This document shows, one piece after another, positions 27,342 to 35,531 of a DNA stretch of 60,979 nucleotides. Numbering within the stretch: position 1 is the first letter of the stretch; each line of letters opens with the position of its first letter. Source of the DNA: Actinomycetota bacterium (GTDB lineage: Bacteria > Actinomycetota > Thermoleophilia > Gaiellales > Gaiellaceae); the NCBI GenBank assembly GCA_005885245.1, contig VAWR01000008.1, positions 1-60,979 on the forward strand. Direction: 5' to 3'. The position numbers and the translations under genes are program-made. The notes beneath the pieces were generated by a model. That model worked only from the letters and a program-made list of their open reading frames with translations, had not been told where the DNA came from and did not search any database.

Positions 27342-28217
27342 CTAGGTTCTGATCTCGCCGACCGCCTCTCCGCGACTGTTCTCCAGGGGAACAACCGCGA
27401 GGTCCGAGAGGTCGAGGTCGAGCCGGCTGAAAAACGAAGCGGCGGCAGGCCCGAGGCCGCGCCCGTTGCCGTCCTCCGCCTTGAGTGCGACACCGATTCC
27501 GTTTCCTGCGGCGCAGAGAAGGCCTTCGGCGCCGCCCTTGGCGATCCAACCTGGTAACGCCTGCATCAAACGTGTGTCGCTGGCCAGCGGTCCTCGGATC
27601 AGCGCTGGATGCGCCCGCATCGCGGCGGCCACGCGGTCGCCGCCATCCAGTTGCGGCAAACGGGAAAACGCATAGGCCATTCGTTCCAGTGGCAAGGCGA
27701 AGGTAAGGACGCCGCAGCCGTCGAGGCCGGTGCGGATCTCGTCCTCGTCGACCTCCGCGGCCTCCGCGTGGACCGCGAGCATCTCACGTTGCACGCGGTG
27801 CCCCTCGAGCCGATAGCCCTCGCTCCGCCACCCGTGGGCGCGGCAGAGGGCGAGCATGCCGGCGTGCTTGCCCGAGCAGTTGTGCTTGAGCGGCGAAGGA
27901 GGATCTCCCGCAGGCCCGCACTCGAGCTCGCTCTCGGCGGCGGGCACTTTCGCAAGCAGCGCACGCACGGCTGCGAGCTGATCTATGTCTGCGAGATGCG
28001 AGGCCGAGGCGATCGCGAGGTCGCGATCGTCGAGGTCGGCTCTCGCTCGAGCGAGGGGGATGGCCTGGATCGGCTTGGAGGACGAACGCATGAACGCGAC
28101 GAGGCCGGAATCGCCGGACTCCGCGACGACTGCGCCGTCCTGTACGGCGACCGCGTGCACGCGATGGACCGCCTCGACCACATCTCCACGTGACACGGAT
28201 ACCCTGATTGGTTCCAT
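27342..28217 (-). CDS. asparaginase II-family amidohydrolase
   Basis: 291 residues from ATG 28217. SGLVAFMRSSSKPIQAIPLARA, CGPAGDPPSPLKHNCSGKHAGMLALC and GPLASDTRLMQALPGWIAKGGAEGL are the landmark blocks of the PF06089 asparaginase family, which hydrolyses L-asparagine to aspartate. No signal peptide, so cytoplasmic. Divergent from fpg with 23 bp between starts. Confidence 0.9.
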   Translation of the reverse strand: MEPIRVSVSRGDVVEAVHRVHAVAVQDGAVVAESGDSGLVAFMRSSSKPIQAIPLARARADLDDRDLAIASASHLADIDQLAAVRALLAKVPAAESELECGPAGDPPSPLKHNCSGKHAGMLALCRAHGWRSEGYRLEGHRVQREMLAVHAEAAEVDEDEIRTGLDGCGVLTFALPLERMAYAFSRLPQLDGGDRVAAAMRAHPALIRGPLASDTRLMQALPGWIAKGGAEGLLCAAGNGIGVALKAEDGNGRGLGPAAASFFSRLDLDLSDLAVVPLENSRGEAVGEIRT

Positions 28218-28240
28218 GGTTCGGAGCCTAAAGACCGCCG

Positions 28241-29068
28241 ATGCCTGAGCTTCCCGAGATCGAAGCATGGCGGCGCGCTCTCGACGATCCGGTTTCCGCG
28301 TTTCCGATCGTGAAAGCAGGACCCGCGCACGTCGCGACCCTGAAGACCTTCGACCCGCCGCTGTCCACGCTCGAAGGTCGGAGGCTGGCGGGTGCGGAGC
28401 GGCGCGCGAAGCGCCTCCTCTTCCCGACCGAGGACGGCGAGCTCGTCGTCCTGCTGCATCTGATGACGGCCGGACGCCTCAAGTACCTGAAGGCAGGTGA
28501 GGCCGGCCCGAAGACCCCGGCCTTCCAGCTGGCCTTCGAGGGCGGGGCGCGCCTCGTGCTGACCGAGGCCGGTGCCAAGAAGCGCGCAGGCGTCTGGCTC
28601 CTGAATCCGGAGGAGGCAAAACAGGAGCTCGCCCATCTGGGCCCCGAGGCGCTCGGGCTGGGCGAAGAGCGTCTTGCGGAGATCTGCGTCGACGAATCGC
28701 GTCGCCTGCACTCGATGCTCCGCGACCAGCGGGTGATCGCCGGCATCGGACGAGCGTGGGCCAACGAGATCCTGCATCACGCCAAGCTGTCGCCCTACGC
28801 GCTGACGCACGATCTAGCGCCGGAGGAGATCATGCGGCTTGCGGAGGCGATCGACCAGGAGCTCGTGCGTGGGCTCGAGCTGCGGGAGCGAGGCGCAAAC
28901 GACAAGCGCACGTATCGCGTCCACGACAAGCTCGGGCAGCCATGCTACGTCTGCGGTACGCCGCTCGCGCGTGTCGACTTCGAGGAGCACACGATCTACT
29001 ACTGCCCCGACTGTCAGACCGGAGGCCGCGTGCTCAAGGATCGTCGGCTCTCACGCTTGCTGCGCTGA
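28241..29068 (+). CDS. formamidopyrimidine-DNA glycosylase (Fpg/Nei family)
   Basis: 275 residues starting MPELPEIEAW with the catalytic Pro2 and Glu3. H2TH region IAGIGRAWANEILHHAKLSP and a C-terminal zinc finger CYVCGTP...CPDCQTGG are intact. Removes oxidised purines in base-excision repair. The N-terminal strand spacing is unlike E. coli MutM, so Fpg versus Nei preference is uncertain. Stop overlaps the start of the ankyrin gene (TGATG). Confidence 0.92.
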   Translation: MPELPEIEAWRRALDDPVSAFPIVKAGPAHVATLKTFDPPLSTLEGRRLAGAERRAKRLLFPTEDGELVVLLHLMTAGRLKYLKAGEAGPKTPAFQLAFEGGARLVLTEAGAKKRAGVWLLNPEEAKQELAHLGPEALGLGEERLAEICVDESRRLHSMLRDQRVIAGIGRAWANEILHHAKLSPYALTHDLAPEEIMRLAEAIDQELVRGLELRERGANDKRTYRVHDKLGQPCYVCGTPLARVDFEEHTIYYCPDCQTGGRVLKDRRLSRLLR

Positions 29069-29562
29069 TGTCCGAGCTGCTCGAAGCGCTGTACCAGGGA
29101 CAGGACGAGCGAGTTGGAGAGCTCCTGGCCGGCGACCCGCTGCTCGACGTCTTCGAGGCCGCCGCCCTGGGCAGGACTCCACGCCTGCGAGTCCTCTTGG
29201 AGGAAAATGCCTCACTGGCCAACGCGTTCGGCGACGACGGCTTTCATCCGTTGGGCCTGGCGTGCTTCTTCGGACACCTGGAGGCCGCGCGTCTCTTGCT
29301 GGAGCACGGCGCCGACGTGAACGTCCTCTCGCGAAACGAGCACATCCAGACCGCGGCGATCCACGCCGCCTGTGGCGCTCAGGACGTGGACGAAGCAACT
29401 CGATACGACCTGGTCGAGCTCGCACTCGAGCACGGCGCCGATCCGAACCTCCCGCAGGGCGGCGGCTTCCGCCCGATCGACGCGGCCCGGCAGAACGGTG
29501 ACGCTCGCGTCGAACAGCTGTTGCTCGACCACGGCGCCGCTTCCCCACCGGGCGAAAGCTGA
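29068..29562 (+). CDS. ankyrin-repeat protein
   Basis: 164 residues with about four ankyrin repeats: GFHPLGLACFFGHLEAARLLLEHGADVNVL and the last repeat GFRPIDAARQNGDARVEQLLLDHGA are clearest; TAAIHAACGA marks another. Protein-protein interaction scaffold, overlapping fpg by one base. The last codons GGCGAAAGC and the stop form the left arm and loop of a hairpin, so the C-terminus was apparently set by insertion of the repeat element. Confidence 0.88.
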   Translation: MSELLEALYQGQDERVGELLAGDPLLDVFEAAALGRTPRLRVLLEENASLANAFGDDGFHPLGLACFFGHLEAARLLLEHGADVNVLSRNEHIQTAAIHAACGAQDVDEATRYDLVELALEHGADPNLPQGGGFRPIDAARQNGDARVEQLLLDHGAASPPGES

Positions 29563-29618
29563 CGCTTTCGCCCGGGATTGGGTACGGCGCCTCGCGCCGA
29601 AAGCGCAGCTTTCGGCGC
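29548..29618. repeat. short copy of the hairpin element, at a convergent gene junction
   Basis: Hairpin 29548-29575 (arms CCGGGCGAAAGC/GCTTTCGCCCGG, loop TGAC holding the ankyrin stop), then GGGTACGGCGCCTCGCGCC matching 23534 onward with one change near its middle, then hairpin 29594-29618 (11-bp perfect arms). Same order of parts as the outer end of the 23500-23942 palindrome. It fills the space between two convergent stop codons and is likely a bidirectional terminator. Confidence 0.8.
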
Positions 29619-29622
29619 GGAG

Positions 29623-29826
29623 TTAGCGGCCTTCCTCCCAGGCGTCGAGGAGACCCTCGACGTGACGACGCTGCTCACCAGTGAAGGGCACATCCGCGAG
29701 TAGCCGCCGGACCTCGCCTGGATCGTCGTTCTCCACGGCGGCCTCGAGACGCTCGCGACCGGGAGTCGGTTGCTGCAACTGCCGCCTGAGCCAGCGGAGC
29801 AGACTGACCTGTGCCGCCCGGTTCAC
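29623..29826 (-). CDS. small helical protein downstream of the kinase-like gene
   Basis: 67 residues, GTG start overlapping the previous stop (GTGA). Sequence is helical and charged (VSLLRWLRRQLQQPTPGRERLEAAVENDDPGEVRRLLADVPFTGEQRRHVEGLL), with no membrane segment or known motif. Coupling suggests it works with the kinase-like protein. Confidence 0.6.
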   Translation of the reverse strand: MNRAAQVSLLRWLRRQLQQPTPGRERLEAAVENDDPGEVRRLLADVPFTGEQRRHVEGLLDAWEEGR

Positions 29827-30440
29827 TCGGCGAAGCGAACGGAGAGCGTGTCGCCGTCCAGTCCGACGGAGCCGCCGTGCGCGCCGATGAGCAACACCGC
29901 GACCGCAGCGCCGAGATCGCGCAGATCCTCTCCGAGCAGCACGGGACCCGAAGCCGCGGTGACGGGCGAGATCGAGATCGCGGGACCGTCGACCCGAACG
30001 TTCACCTGCTCCAGCCCGCCGTGTCGCAGTGCCGCCTGCACCAGGGCCGACACTCCGCGCTGCATGGCCTCACGATCGACCTGCACGCTCGCACCGTCGC
30101 CCTCGACGAGGACCCGCTCGTGGCCGAGCTGCTCGGCCGCTCCAGAGGCGAGCTCACGGGTGTCGGCGGGCTGCAGGTTCGGCTCGTAGCGACCGCCCTC
30201 GATGCGCGCGGCGAGGCCCAGCTCGTCCAACAGCTCGGCGAGCTGCAGGGCGGCGAGGTCGATCATCTCGAGATAGCGCTGTTTCGGTTGACCCAGGTCG
30301 CCCAGGCGGACGAGGGTCTGCGCAAACCCGTGAATCGTCGCCAGCGGTGTGCGCAGGTCGTGCGCGGCAAGCGAAACGAGCCGCGGAAAGGATGTGTCCG
30401 CGTTCACCACTGGGCGTTCTGACACTAACCTTTCACGCAT
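29823..30440 (-). CDS. histidine-kinase-like protein with degenerate ATPase domain
   Basis: 205 residues from ATG 30440. A clear HisKA helix with phosphoacceptor His (LVSLAAHDLRTPLATIHGFAQTL) is followed by a domain that aligns in length with HATPase but lacks the Asn of the N box and any DxGxG box. No membrane helix or sensor domain. It may accept phosphate, dimerise with another kinase, or act as a histidine phosphotransfer-like adaptor. The ATG overlaps that of the divergent folE2 within one CATG. Confidence 0.72.
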   Translation of the reverse strand: MRERLVSERPVVNADTSFPRLVSLAAHDLRTPLATIHGFAQTLVRLGDLGQPKQRYLEMIDLAALQLAELLDELGLAARIEGGRYEPNLQPADTRELASGAAEQLGHERVLVEGDGASVQVDREAMQRGVSALVQAALRHGGLEQVNVRVDGPAISISPVTAASGPVLLGEDLRDLGAAVAVLLIGAHGGSVGLDGDTLSVRFAE

Positions 30441-31392
30441 GGGCGAGTCACGGCACCTTCTCGACGATCTACAGGCCTCCGTTCCGGAGGTGCGGCTCGG
30501 GCTGTCGCGCGCGGGCGTCCAGGGCGTCGGTAAGGCGATTCGTCTGCGCTGGGGCGGAGCCGAGAAGCTGATCTCCGCCGAGATCGACTGCACAGTCGAC
30601 CTCGACCCGGCTCAGAAGGGGGTGCACATGTCCCGCTTCCCCGAGCTGTTCGAGGAGGCGATCGACGAAGTGGTGATCGGAGAGGCCTTCCTCGTCGAGG
30701 AGCTGGCCGAGCACATCGCCCGCCAGATCGTGGCGCGCCAGGCGGCCGGCCGCGCGGAGGTGCGAATCGTGGCTCGCTATCCGCTCGAGCGGCGCACACC
30801 CGTGACCGGGCTCGCGACGCAGGAGCTGATCTCGATCATCGGCATCGCCGCAGCCTCAGCAGCGCACGTGAGGCGGGTCGTCGGCGTCGAGGCCACCGGC
30901 ATCAACGCGTGTCCGTGCGCGCAGGGGACGGAGCGCCTGCTGGAGGCCGGCTTCGATCAGCCGGACGTCGAGCGGATCCTGGAGCTCGTCCCGATCGCGA
31001 CGCACAATCAGCGAGGGCGGGGCACGCTCTACGTCGGCAGCGACCATCCCGTGAATGCCGAGCAGCTGGCGACGATCGTCGAGGGCTCGATGAGCTCGCC
31101 GATCTACGAGCTCCTGAAGCGTCCCGACGAGCTCTTCGTCGTCGAGCATGCGCACCTGCAACCACGCTTCGTCGAGGATTCGGTGCGGATCTCGCTGCAG
31201 TCCGCGCTCGAGCGCTACGCCGAGCTCGAGGACGTCGACTTCTTGCTCGCCAGGCAGCTCAACTTCGAGACGATCCATTCGCACGAGGTCCTCGCCGAGC
31301 GCTACGGAACGGTCGGAGAGTTGCGCGCCGAGCTCGAAAGCGGCGAGCCGGCCACCCGACACACCGAGCTACGCGACTGGCTCGCCTCCTAG
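30439..31392 (+). CDS. folE2: GTP cyclohydrolase FolE2 (type IB)
   Basis: 317 residues from ATG 30439. VDLDPAQKGVHMSRFPELFEEAI, YPLERRTPVTGLATQEL and GINACPCAQGTERLLEAGF are FolE2/MptA-family blocks including the metal-binding Cys and Glu regions. Makes dihydroneopterin triphosphate (or, in MptA, the cyclic form) for folate synthesis; FolE2 can use metals other than zinc. Confidence 0.92.
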   Translation: MGESRHLLDDLQASVPEVRLGLSRAGVQGVGKAIRLRWGGAEKLISAEIDCTVDLDPAQKGVHMSRFPELFEEAIDEVVIGEAFLVEELAEHIARQIVARQAAGRAEVRIVARYPLERRTPVTGLATQELISIIGIAAASAAHVRRVVGVEATGINACPCAQGTERLLEAGFDQPDVERILELVPIATHNQRGRGTLYVGSDHPVNAEQLATIVEGSMSSPIYELLKRPDELFVVEHAHLQPRFVEDSVRISLQSALERYAELEDVDFLLARQLNFETIHSHEVLAERYGTVGELRAELESGEPATRHTELRDWLAS

Positions 31393-31481
31393 GCGTCGAC
31401 TCGGCGACGCCGCAGAGAGGTCGCACGGGCTTTGCCCGGGCGACCGTCTGAACTGCCGCCCTCTGGATCGAGACCGTCCGA

Positions 31482-32090
31482 CTAGTCCGCTGCCTTGGCC
31501 AGTCGCCTGAAGCGGAAGCGGTTCTCCGTCCCGGCGCGGAGCCTCGCGATGTTCGCCCGGTGGAGTACGACGACACCGGCCCCCGCCGCGGCGGCGAACA
31601 CCACGACGGGCCACGGCTCCTCCAGCAGAACGGCCACAACCGGAAGCGCAAGCGCGGCGACGATCGATGCCAGAGACGCGTAGCGAAGGAGCAGGAAAAC
31701 CGCGATCCAGACAGCGGCGCCGATGCCGCCCACGACGGGCGCAACGCCGAGGAAGGCGCCGCCACAGGTGGCGACCATCTTGCCGCCGCGCTGCCAGCGC
31801 AGGAAGAGCGGCCGCCAGTGGCCGAGCATCGCCGCGCCGCCGGCCAGCACGCCGACGAGGTGGGACGCGACGAGCGTCGCCACGAGGGCCGGCGCGAACC
31901 CCTTCGCCGTGTCGAGGAGGACGACCGGGAGGCCGAGCCGCCAGCCGTAGACCCGCCAGACGTTCGTCCCGCCGATGTTGCCGCTGCCGTGGTCGCGGAT
32001 GTCCTCGTGCTCGAGGAGCCGCGTCAGCCAGTAACCCCACGGCATCGACCCCAAGACGTAACCCGCGACGATGAGCAGGACGGTGGTCAT
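31482..32090 (-). CDS. plsY: glycerol-3-phosphate acyltransferase PlsY
   Basis: 202 residues, five to seven membrane helices. GYVLGSMPWGYWLTRL, HGSGNIGGTNVWRVYGW, LLDTAKGFAPAL, GHWRPLFLRWQRGGKMVATCGG are the PlsY active-site loops. Transfers acyl phosphate to glycerol 3-phosphate, the first step of phospholipid synthesis. Start overlaps the GNAT gene end by 4 bp. Confidence 0.94.
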   Translation of the reverse strand: MTTVLLIVAGYVLGSMPWGYWLTRLLEHEDIRDHGSGNIGGTNVWRVYGWRLGLPVVLLDTAKGFAPALVATLVASHLVGVLAGGAAMLGHWRPLFLRWQRGGKMVATCGGAFLGVAPVVGGIGAAVWIAVFLLLRYASLASIVAALALPVVAVLLEEPWPVVVFAAAAGAGVVVLHRANIARLRAGTENRFRFRRLAKAAD

Positions 32091-32560
32091 GCGAGCTCCT
32101 TGGACATGAACACCGCTCGTTCCTCGAAGCCGAGCGAGCGGTAGAGCGAGCGAGCGAGGTCGTTGCCGCCCCAGACGTTCAGATCGATCCCGGGCAACCC
32201 GTCGGCCCGCACCTCGGCCTCGAGGAGCTCCATGGCCTGGCGCCCGAGACCCCGGCCGCGAAACGCCTCTTCGATGTAGATCTGGTAGAGGAACGCGCGC
32301 GTCGTCGAGCCCGCAGGGCGCCTCGCCCAGAAGAGATGTCCGACAACCTCGCCGGCCTCGTCCTCCACGATGTACATGTGGTGATCGGGCTGCGGGCTTC
32401 CCCCCGGAAAGAGGGAGGCGTGATCGGTCGTAGCCTTGTCCTCCGCCTTCTCCCTCGACATGCTCGCGTCCTCGACCAGGCCCCGGACGTATTCGCCGTA
32501 CAACCCGTCGATGAACCCCCGGACCTCGTCATCGCGCAGCGGCCGGAGCCGAACGGTCAT
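32087..32560 (-). CDS. GNAT-family N-acetyltransferase
   Basis: 157 residues. Acetyl-CoA binding motif IYIEEAFRGRGLGRQAMELLEAEVR and the C-terminal GNDLARSLYRSLGFEERAVFMSKEL are typical GNAT features. Substrate unknown. Cotranscribed with plsY (4-bp overlap) and starting 2 bp after the upstream superoxide dismutase stop. Confidence 0.9.
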   Translation of the reverse strand: MTVRLRPLRDDEVRGFIDGLYGEYVRGLVEDASMSREKAEDKATTDHASLFPGGSPQPDHHMYIVEDEAGEVVGHLFWARRPAGSTTRAFLYQIYIEEAFRGRGLGRQAMELLEAEVRADGLPGIDLNVWGGNDLARSLYRSLGFEERAVFMSKELA

Positions 32561-32562
32561 GC

Positions 32563-33183
32563 CTACTTCTGAATCTGGTACTTCGACACCCAGTCGTCGA
32601 TCGTCGACCAGTCGAGATTGTCGAAGAACGCATCGATGTAGGACGCACGATCGGTCTGGTAGTCGAGGAAGTAGGCGTGCTCGTACACGTCGAGCGCGAT
32701 CAGCGGCGTCGCGTTCCAGATCGGATAGGTGTTCTGCGCGTCGCCGACATAGTTGAACAGACGTCCCTCGTCCCAGTCGTACGCGGTCCAGGCCCAGCCC
32801 CGACCGGCCATGCCGGTTGCCTTCAGATCCGCGCGCCAGGCTTCGACCGAGCCGAAGTCGCGTCGGATCAGGTCACCCGTCAACCCCTTCGGATCGCCGC
32901 CGCCACCGCCCAGGTGCTCGAAGTAGATCTCGTGGTTCTTGATCCCGCCGATCGCGAAGGTCAGGTCGACCTTGAGCGCGCGCAGCTCCGAATAGGCCTG
33001 GTTGGCGCTCGACACGTCCACGCCGTCGAGCTTCTGCAGAATCTCGTTCCGCTTGTTCACGTAGCCCTCGTAGAGCTTGTAGTGAGCCTCGATCGTCGCG
33101 CGCGAGATGCCATCGAGCTCGTAGAGCTCGGGCTTCAGCTCCCGGGCGGTGATCTCCTCGAACTTGAACGCAAGCGTGGCCAA
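32563..33183 (-). CDS. Fe/Mn superoxide dismutase, divergent type
   Basis: 206 residues from TTG 33183, behind AGAGGAG. The four metal ligands are kept: His in IEAHYKLYEGYV, His in IKNHEIYFEHLGGGG, Asp and His in ALDVYEHAYFLDYQ; the second-sphere HH..HH cluster is reduced to HYKLYE. Sequence differs strongly from the neighbouring SOD. Head-to-head with it, 71 bp apart. Metal preference cannot be read from sequence. Confidence 0.88.
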   Translation of the reverse strand: MATLAFKFEEITARELKPELYELDGISRATIEAHYKLYEGYVNKRNEILQKLDGVDVSSANQAYSELRALKVDLTFAIGGIKNHEIYFEHLGGGGGDPKGLTGDLIRRDFGSVEAWRADLKATGMAGRGWAWTAYDWDEGRLFNYVGDAQNTYPIWNATPLIALDVYEHAYFLDYQTDRASYIDAFFDNLDWSTIDDWVSKYQIQK

Positions 33184-33254
33184 AAAATCTCCTCTCTCGA
33201 CTGCGAAGGCGCGCGGAGCATATCCTCGCAAGAGAGCCCAGAAAGGAGCCACCG

Positions 33255-33860
33255 ATGGCCTTCGAAGTCCCGCCGCTGCCTTACGACTACAACGCGCTCG
33301 AGCCGCACATCGACGAGCAGACCATGCATCTCCACCACGACAAGCACCATCAGGCCTACGTCGACAATGCCAACAAGGCCCTCGACGGCACCGAGTGGGC
33401 CAACCACTCCGTGGAGCAGGTGCTGGCCAACCTGGAGATCCTGCCGGACGAGATCCAGACCGCCGTCCGCAACAACGCCGGCGGCCATGCGAATCACACG
33501 CTGTTCTGGGAGATCATGAGCCCGGACGGTGGTGGAGAGCCCGGCGGCTCACTGGCCAACGCGATCAACGACACCTTCGGCAGCGTCGACGAGCTGAAGA
33601 AGCTCGTGAACGACACGGGCGTGAAGCGGTTCGGCTCAGGCTGGAGCTGGCTCGTCCACGACGGGACCGGCCTCGCCGTCTACTCGACCGCGAACCAGGA
33701 CTCGCCGATCTCGAGCTCGGATACGCCGCTCCTGGGAATCGACGTCTGGGAGCACGCTTACTACCTCAAGTACCAGAACAGGCGACCGGAGTATCTCGAG
33801 GCCTGGTGGAACGTCGTCAACTGGGAAGCCGTTCAGCAGAGGTTCGAGAGCGCGGGCTGA
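33255..33860 (+). CDS. sodA: Mn/Fe superoxide dismutase
   Basis: 201 residues. MHLHHDKHHQAYVDNANKAL, NNAGGHANHTLFWEIM and LLGIDVWEHAYYLKYQNRR give all four ligands and the active-site Tyr. GPDGGGEPGG-type loop suggests the Mn class. Ends in a hairpin whose loop contains the stop codon. Confidence 0.94.
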   Translation: MAFEVPPLPYDYNALEPHIDEQTMHLHHDKHHQAYVDNANKALDGTEWANHSVEQVLANLEILPDEIQTAVRNNAGGHANHTLFWEIMSPDGGGEPGGSLANAINDTFGSVDELKKLVNDTGVKRFGSGWSWLVHDGTGLAVYSTANQDSPISSSDTPLLGIDVWEHAYYLKYQNRRPEYLEAWWNVVNWEAVQQRFESAG

Positions 33861-33872
33861 ACCCGCGCTCTC
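33846..33872. terminator. bidirectional terminator hairpin with the sodA stop in its loop
   Basis: Arms GAGAGCGCGGG (33846-33856) and CCCGCGCTCTC (33862-33872), loop CTGAA containing the TGA of sodA. It separates sodA from the convergent cupredoxin-like gene, which ends at 33879. Confidence 0.75.
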
Positions 33873-33878
33873 AGAGAC

Positions 33879-34757
33879 CTAGCGCTTGACGACAGGCTGC
33901 GTGCCGCTCCAGGAGTCGATGTACCCGCCCGGCATCTCGGTCGCCGGCATGTAGATCCGGACAGACCACCGGCCACGCGGGATCAGCCGACGCACGAACT
34001 TCACGGACATGATCCGGCCCGACTTCTGTCCGAGCTGAAGCCTGCGGACGTTGATCCAGGTCCGGGCCAGCGTGAAGCGTTGGAGATAGACGAAGCGTCC
34101 GGCGAACGACTGCCCGGCCGTGACGTAGAAGTGGAAATACCCGGTCCGCGAGACGAACGGCAGCTTGATCATCGGCTGAACCTGGACGATCACCGAGCTC
34201 TCGAGACTCTTCCACTGGGCCTGGTAGGTGGTGTTGACCTGCGGTGCGAGCGTGAAGGAGAACGTTCCGTTCGTGGTCGTCTGCAAAGTCGCAACGACCT
34301 GCTTCGTCGTCTGCCCGTACGGCAACGCCACGAGCGTCACGGTCTCGCCCACCTTCTTGCTGGTCACCGCTCCCGTGAGCGTGATCTGGGACCCGAACTT
34401 CACGACCGGCGCCGACGCCGCGAGCGTCACCTGATCCGGCGCCCCCTTGACCGTGACGGTGCCCGTCAAGGTCGGGTGGAGGCCGTCGTGGTATCGGAAC
34501 GTGCCGCCGCTCTTGAAGGTATGCGTGAACGACTTCCCGGGCGCCAAGATCCCGGAGACGAACGAGCCGTTGTTGGCGACGACCTGATGATTCTTGGTGT
34601 CCGTGTTCGTCCACTTGACGGAGTCGTTCTGGTTGATCGACACGGTGGCCGGCGCGAAACCCGTGCTCTTGATCTGAACCGCGCTCGTCGCGGCCGAGGC
34701 GGGCGCCGCCAGCACCAAGGCCAGCGCTGCAACCGCGTGAGGTATGAACCTGCGCAT
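33879..34757 (-). CDS. secreted cupredoxin-like protein with altered copper site
   Basis: 292 residues with a signal peptide ending APASAATS. Residues 25-105 form a plastocyanin-like domain (INQNDSVKWTNTDTKNHQVVANNGSF, then GGTFRYHDGLHPTLTGTVTV). The usual YxCxxHPxM is YHDGLHPTL: Cys becomes Asp and Met becomes Leu, so a type-1 copper site is not possible. The rest (residues ~110-292) is beta-rich, Ig-like, of unknown role. Divergent from the ECF sigma factor. Confidence 0.75.
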   Translation of the reverse strand: MRRFIPHAVAALALVLAAPASAATSAVQIKSTGFAPATVSINQNDSVKWTNTDTKNHQVVANNGSFVSGILAPGKSFTHTFKSGGTFRYHDGLHPTLTGTVTVKGAPDQVTLAASAPVVKFGSQITLTGAVTSKKVGETVTLVALPYGQTTKQVVATLQTTTNGTFSFTLAPQVNTTYQAQWKSLESSVIVQVQPMIKLPFVSRTGYFHFYVTAGQSFAGRFVYLQRFTLARTWINVRRLQLGQKSGRIMSVKFVRRLIPRGRWSVRIYMPATEMPGGYIDSWSGTQPVVKR

Positions 34758-34808
34758 CCTGGAACCCCCTGATGGTTTCCGGACTCTTCTTTCCCTCAGA
34801 CGTACATG

Positions 34809-34825
34809 CCCCGTAAGGGGTTTTT
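34809..34825 (+). terminator. small CCCC-GTAA-GGGG hairpin followed by five T
   Basis: 4-bp GC stem with a tetraloop and a T-run, in the leader between the divergent cupredoxin-like and ECF genes. It could be a weak terminator/attenuator reading plus, 89 bp before the sigma start. Short stem, so uncertain. Confidence 0.35.
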
Positions 34826-34913
34826 AAGCGTTTCGTATGGGTCGTAGTTGTGCGATGTACCCCTTCTCTGCTGCAATCCAACAGGCGTGGAATTCCGTAG
34901 AGATCCCGAGAAG

Positions 34914-35531
34914 ATGGGCATCAGCGTTGCCTTGCCCGCTGCGATGCCCCAGGGCACCGACCGGGAAACGACCAACCAGAACCCGCCGGACGAGCGCGGG
35001 CAGAGCGACGGCGACCTCATACGGCTGGTGGCCGGCCGTGACGCGAACGCCTTCGAGGAGCTCTACCACCGCTACGCGAGGCCGGTGTTCGGGCTCGCGC
35101 TGCGCCGGCTCGGCGACCGGATGCGGGCAGAAGACGCCGTCCAGGAGACCTTCGCCGCCATCTGGCGGTCTGCGCGGACGTACCGGCCCGAGCGCGGCGC
35201 CGGCGCGCCGTGGCTCTACGCGGTGGCACGAAACGCGATCGTCGACCGCAGCCGCAACCGCACCGAGCCGCCGGGCGAAGCTCCGGACCTCCCGTCCACC
35301 GAGCCGGGCCCGGACGAGCGGGCGGAAGCGTCCTACATCTCCTGGCGCGTGCATCGCGCCCTCGAGGAGCTGCCGCTCAACGAGCGCGACGTGATCGAGC
35401 TCGCCTACTACGGCGGGCTGTCGCAGAGCGAAGTCGCCGACTTCCTGGGCATTCCGCTCGGCACGGTCAAGACCCGGACGCGCGCCGGACTCGGCCGGCT
35501 CGCCGACCTGCTCGAAGGGGAGCTGCGATGA
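34914..35531 (+). CDS. ECF-family sigma factor (SigK-like)
   Basis: About 205 residues from ATG 34914; an in-frame ATG at 34848 is also available. Sigma-2: AFEELYHRYARPVFGLALRRLGDRMRAEDAVQETFAAIWR; sigma-4: LPLNERDVIELAYYGGLSQSEVADFLGIPLGTVKTRTRAGLGRL. Coupled by an ATGA overlap to a single-pass membrane protein that should be its anti-sigma factor. Confidence 0.88.
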   Translation: MGISVALPAAMPQGTDRETTNQNPPDERGQSDGDLIRLVAGRDANAFEELYHRYARPVFGLALRRLGDRMRAEDAVQETFAAIWRSARTYRPERGAGAPWLYAVARNAIVDRSRNRTEPPGEAPDLPSTEPGPDERAEASYISWRVHRALEELPLNERDVIELAYYGGLSQSEVADFLGIPLGTVKTRTRAGLGRLADLLEGELR

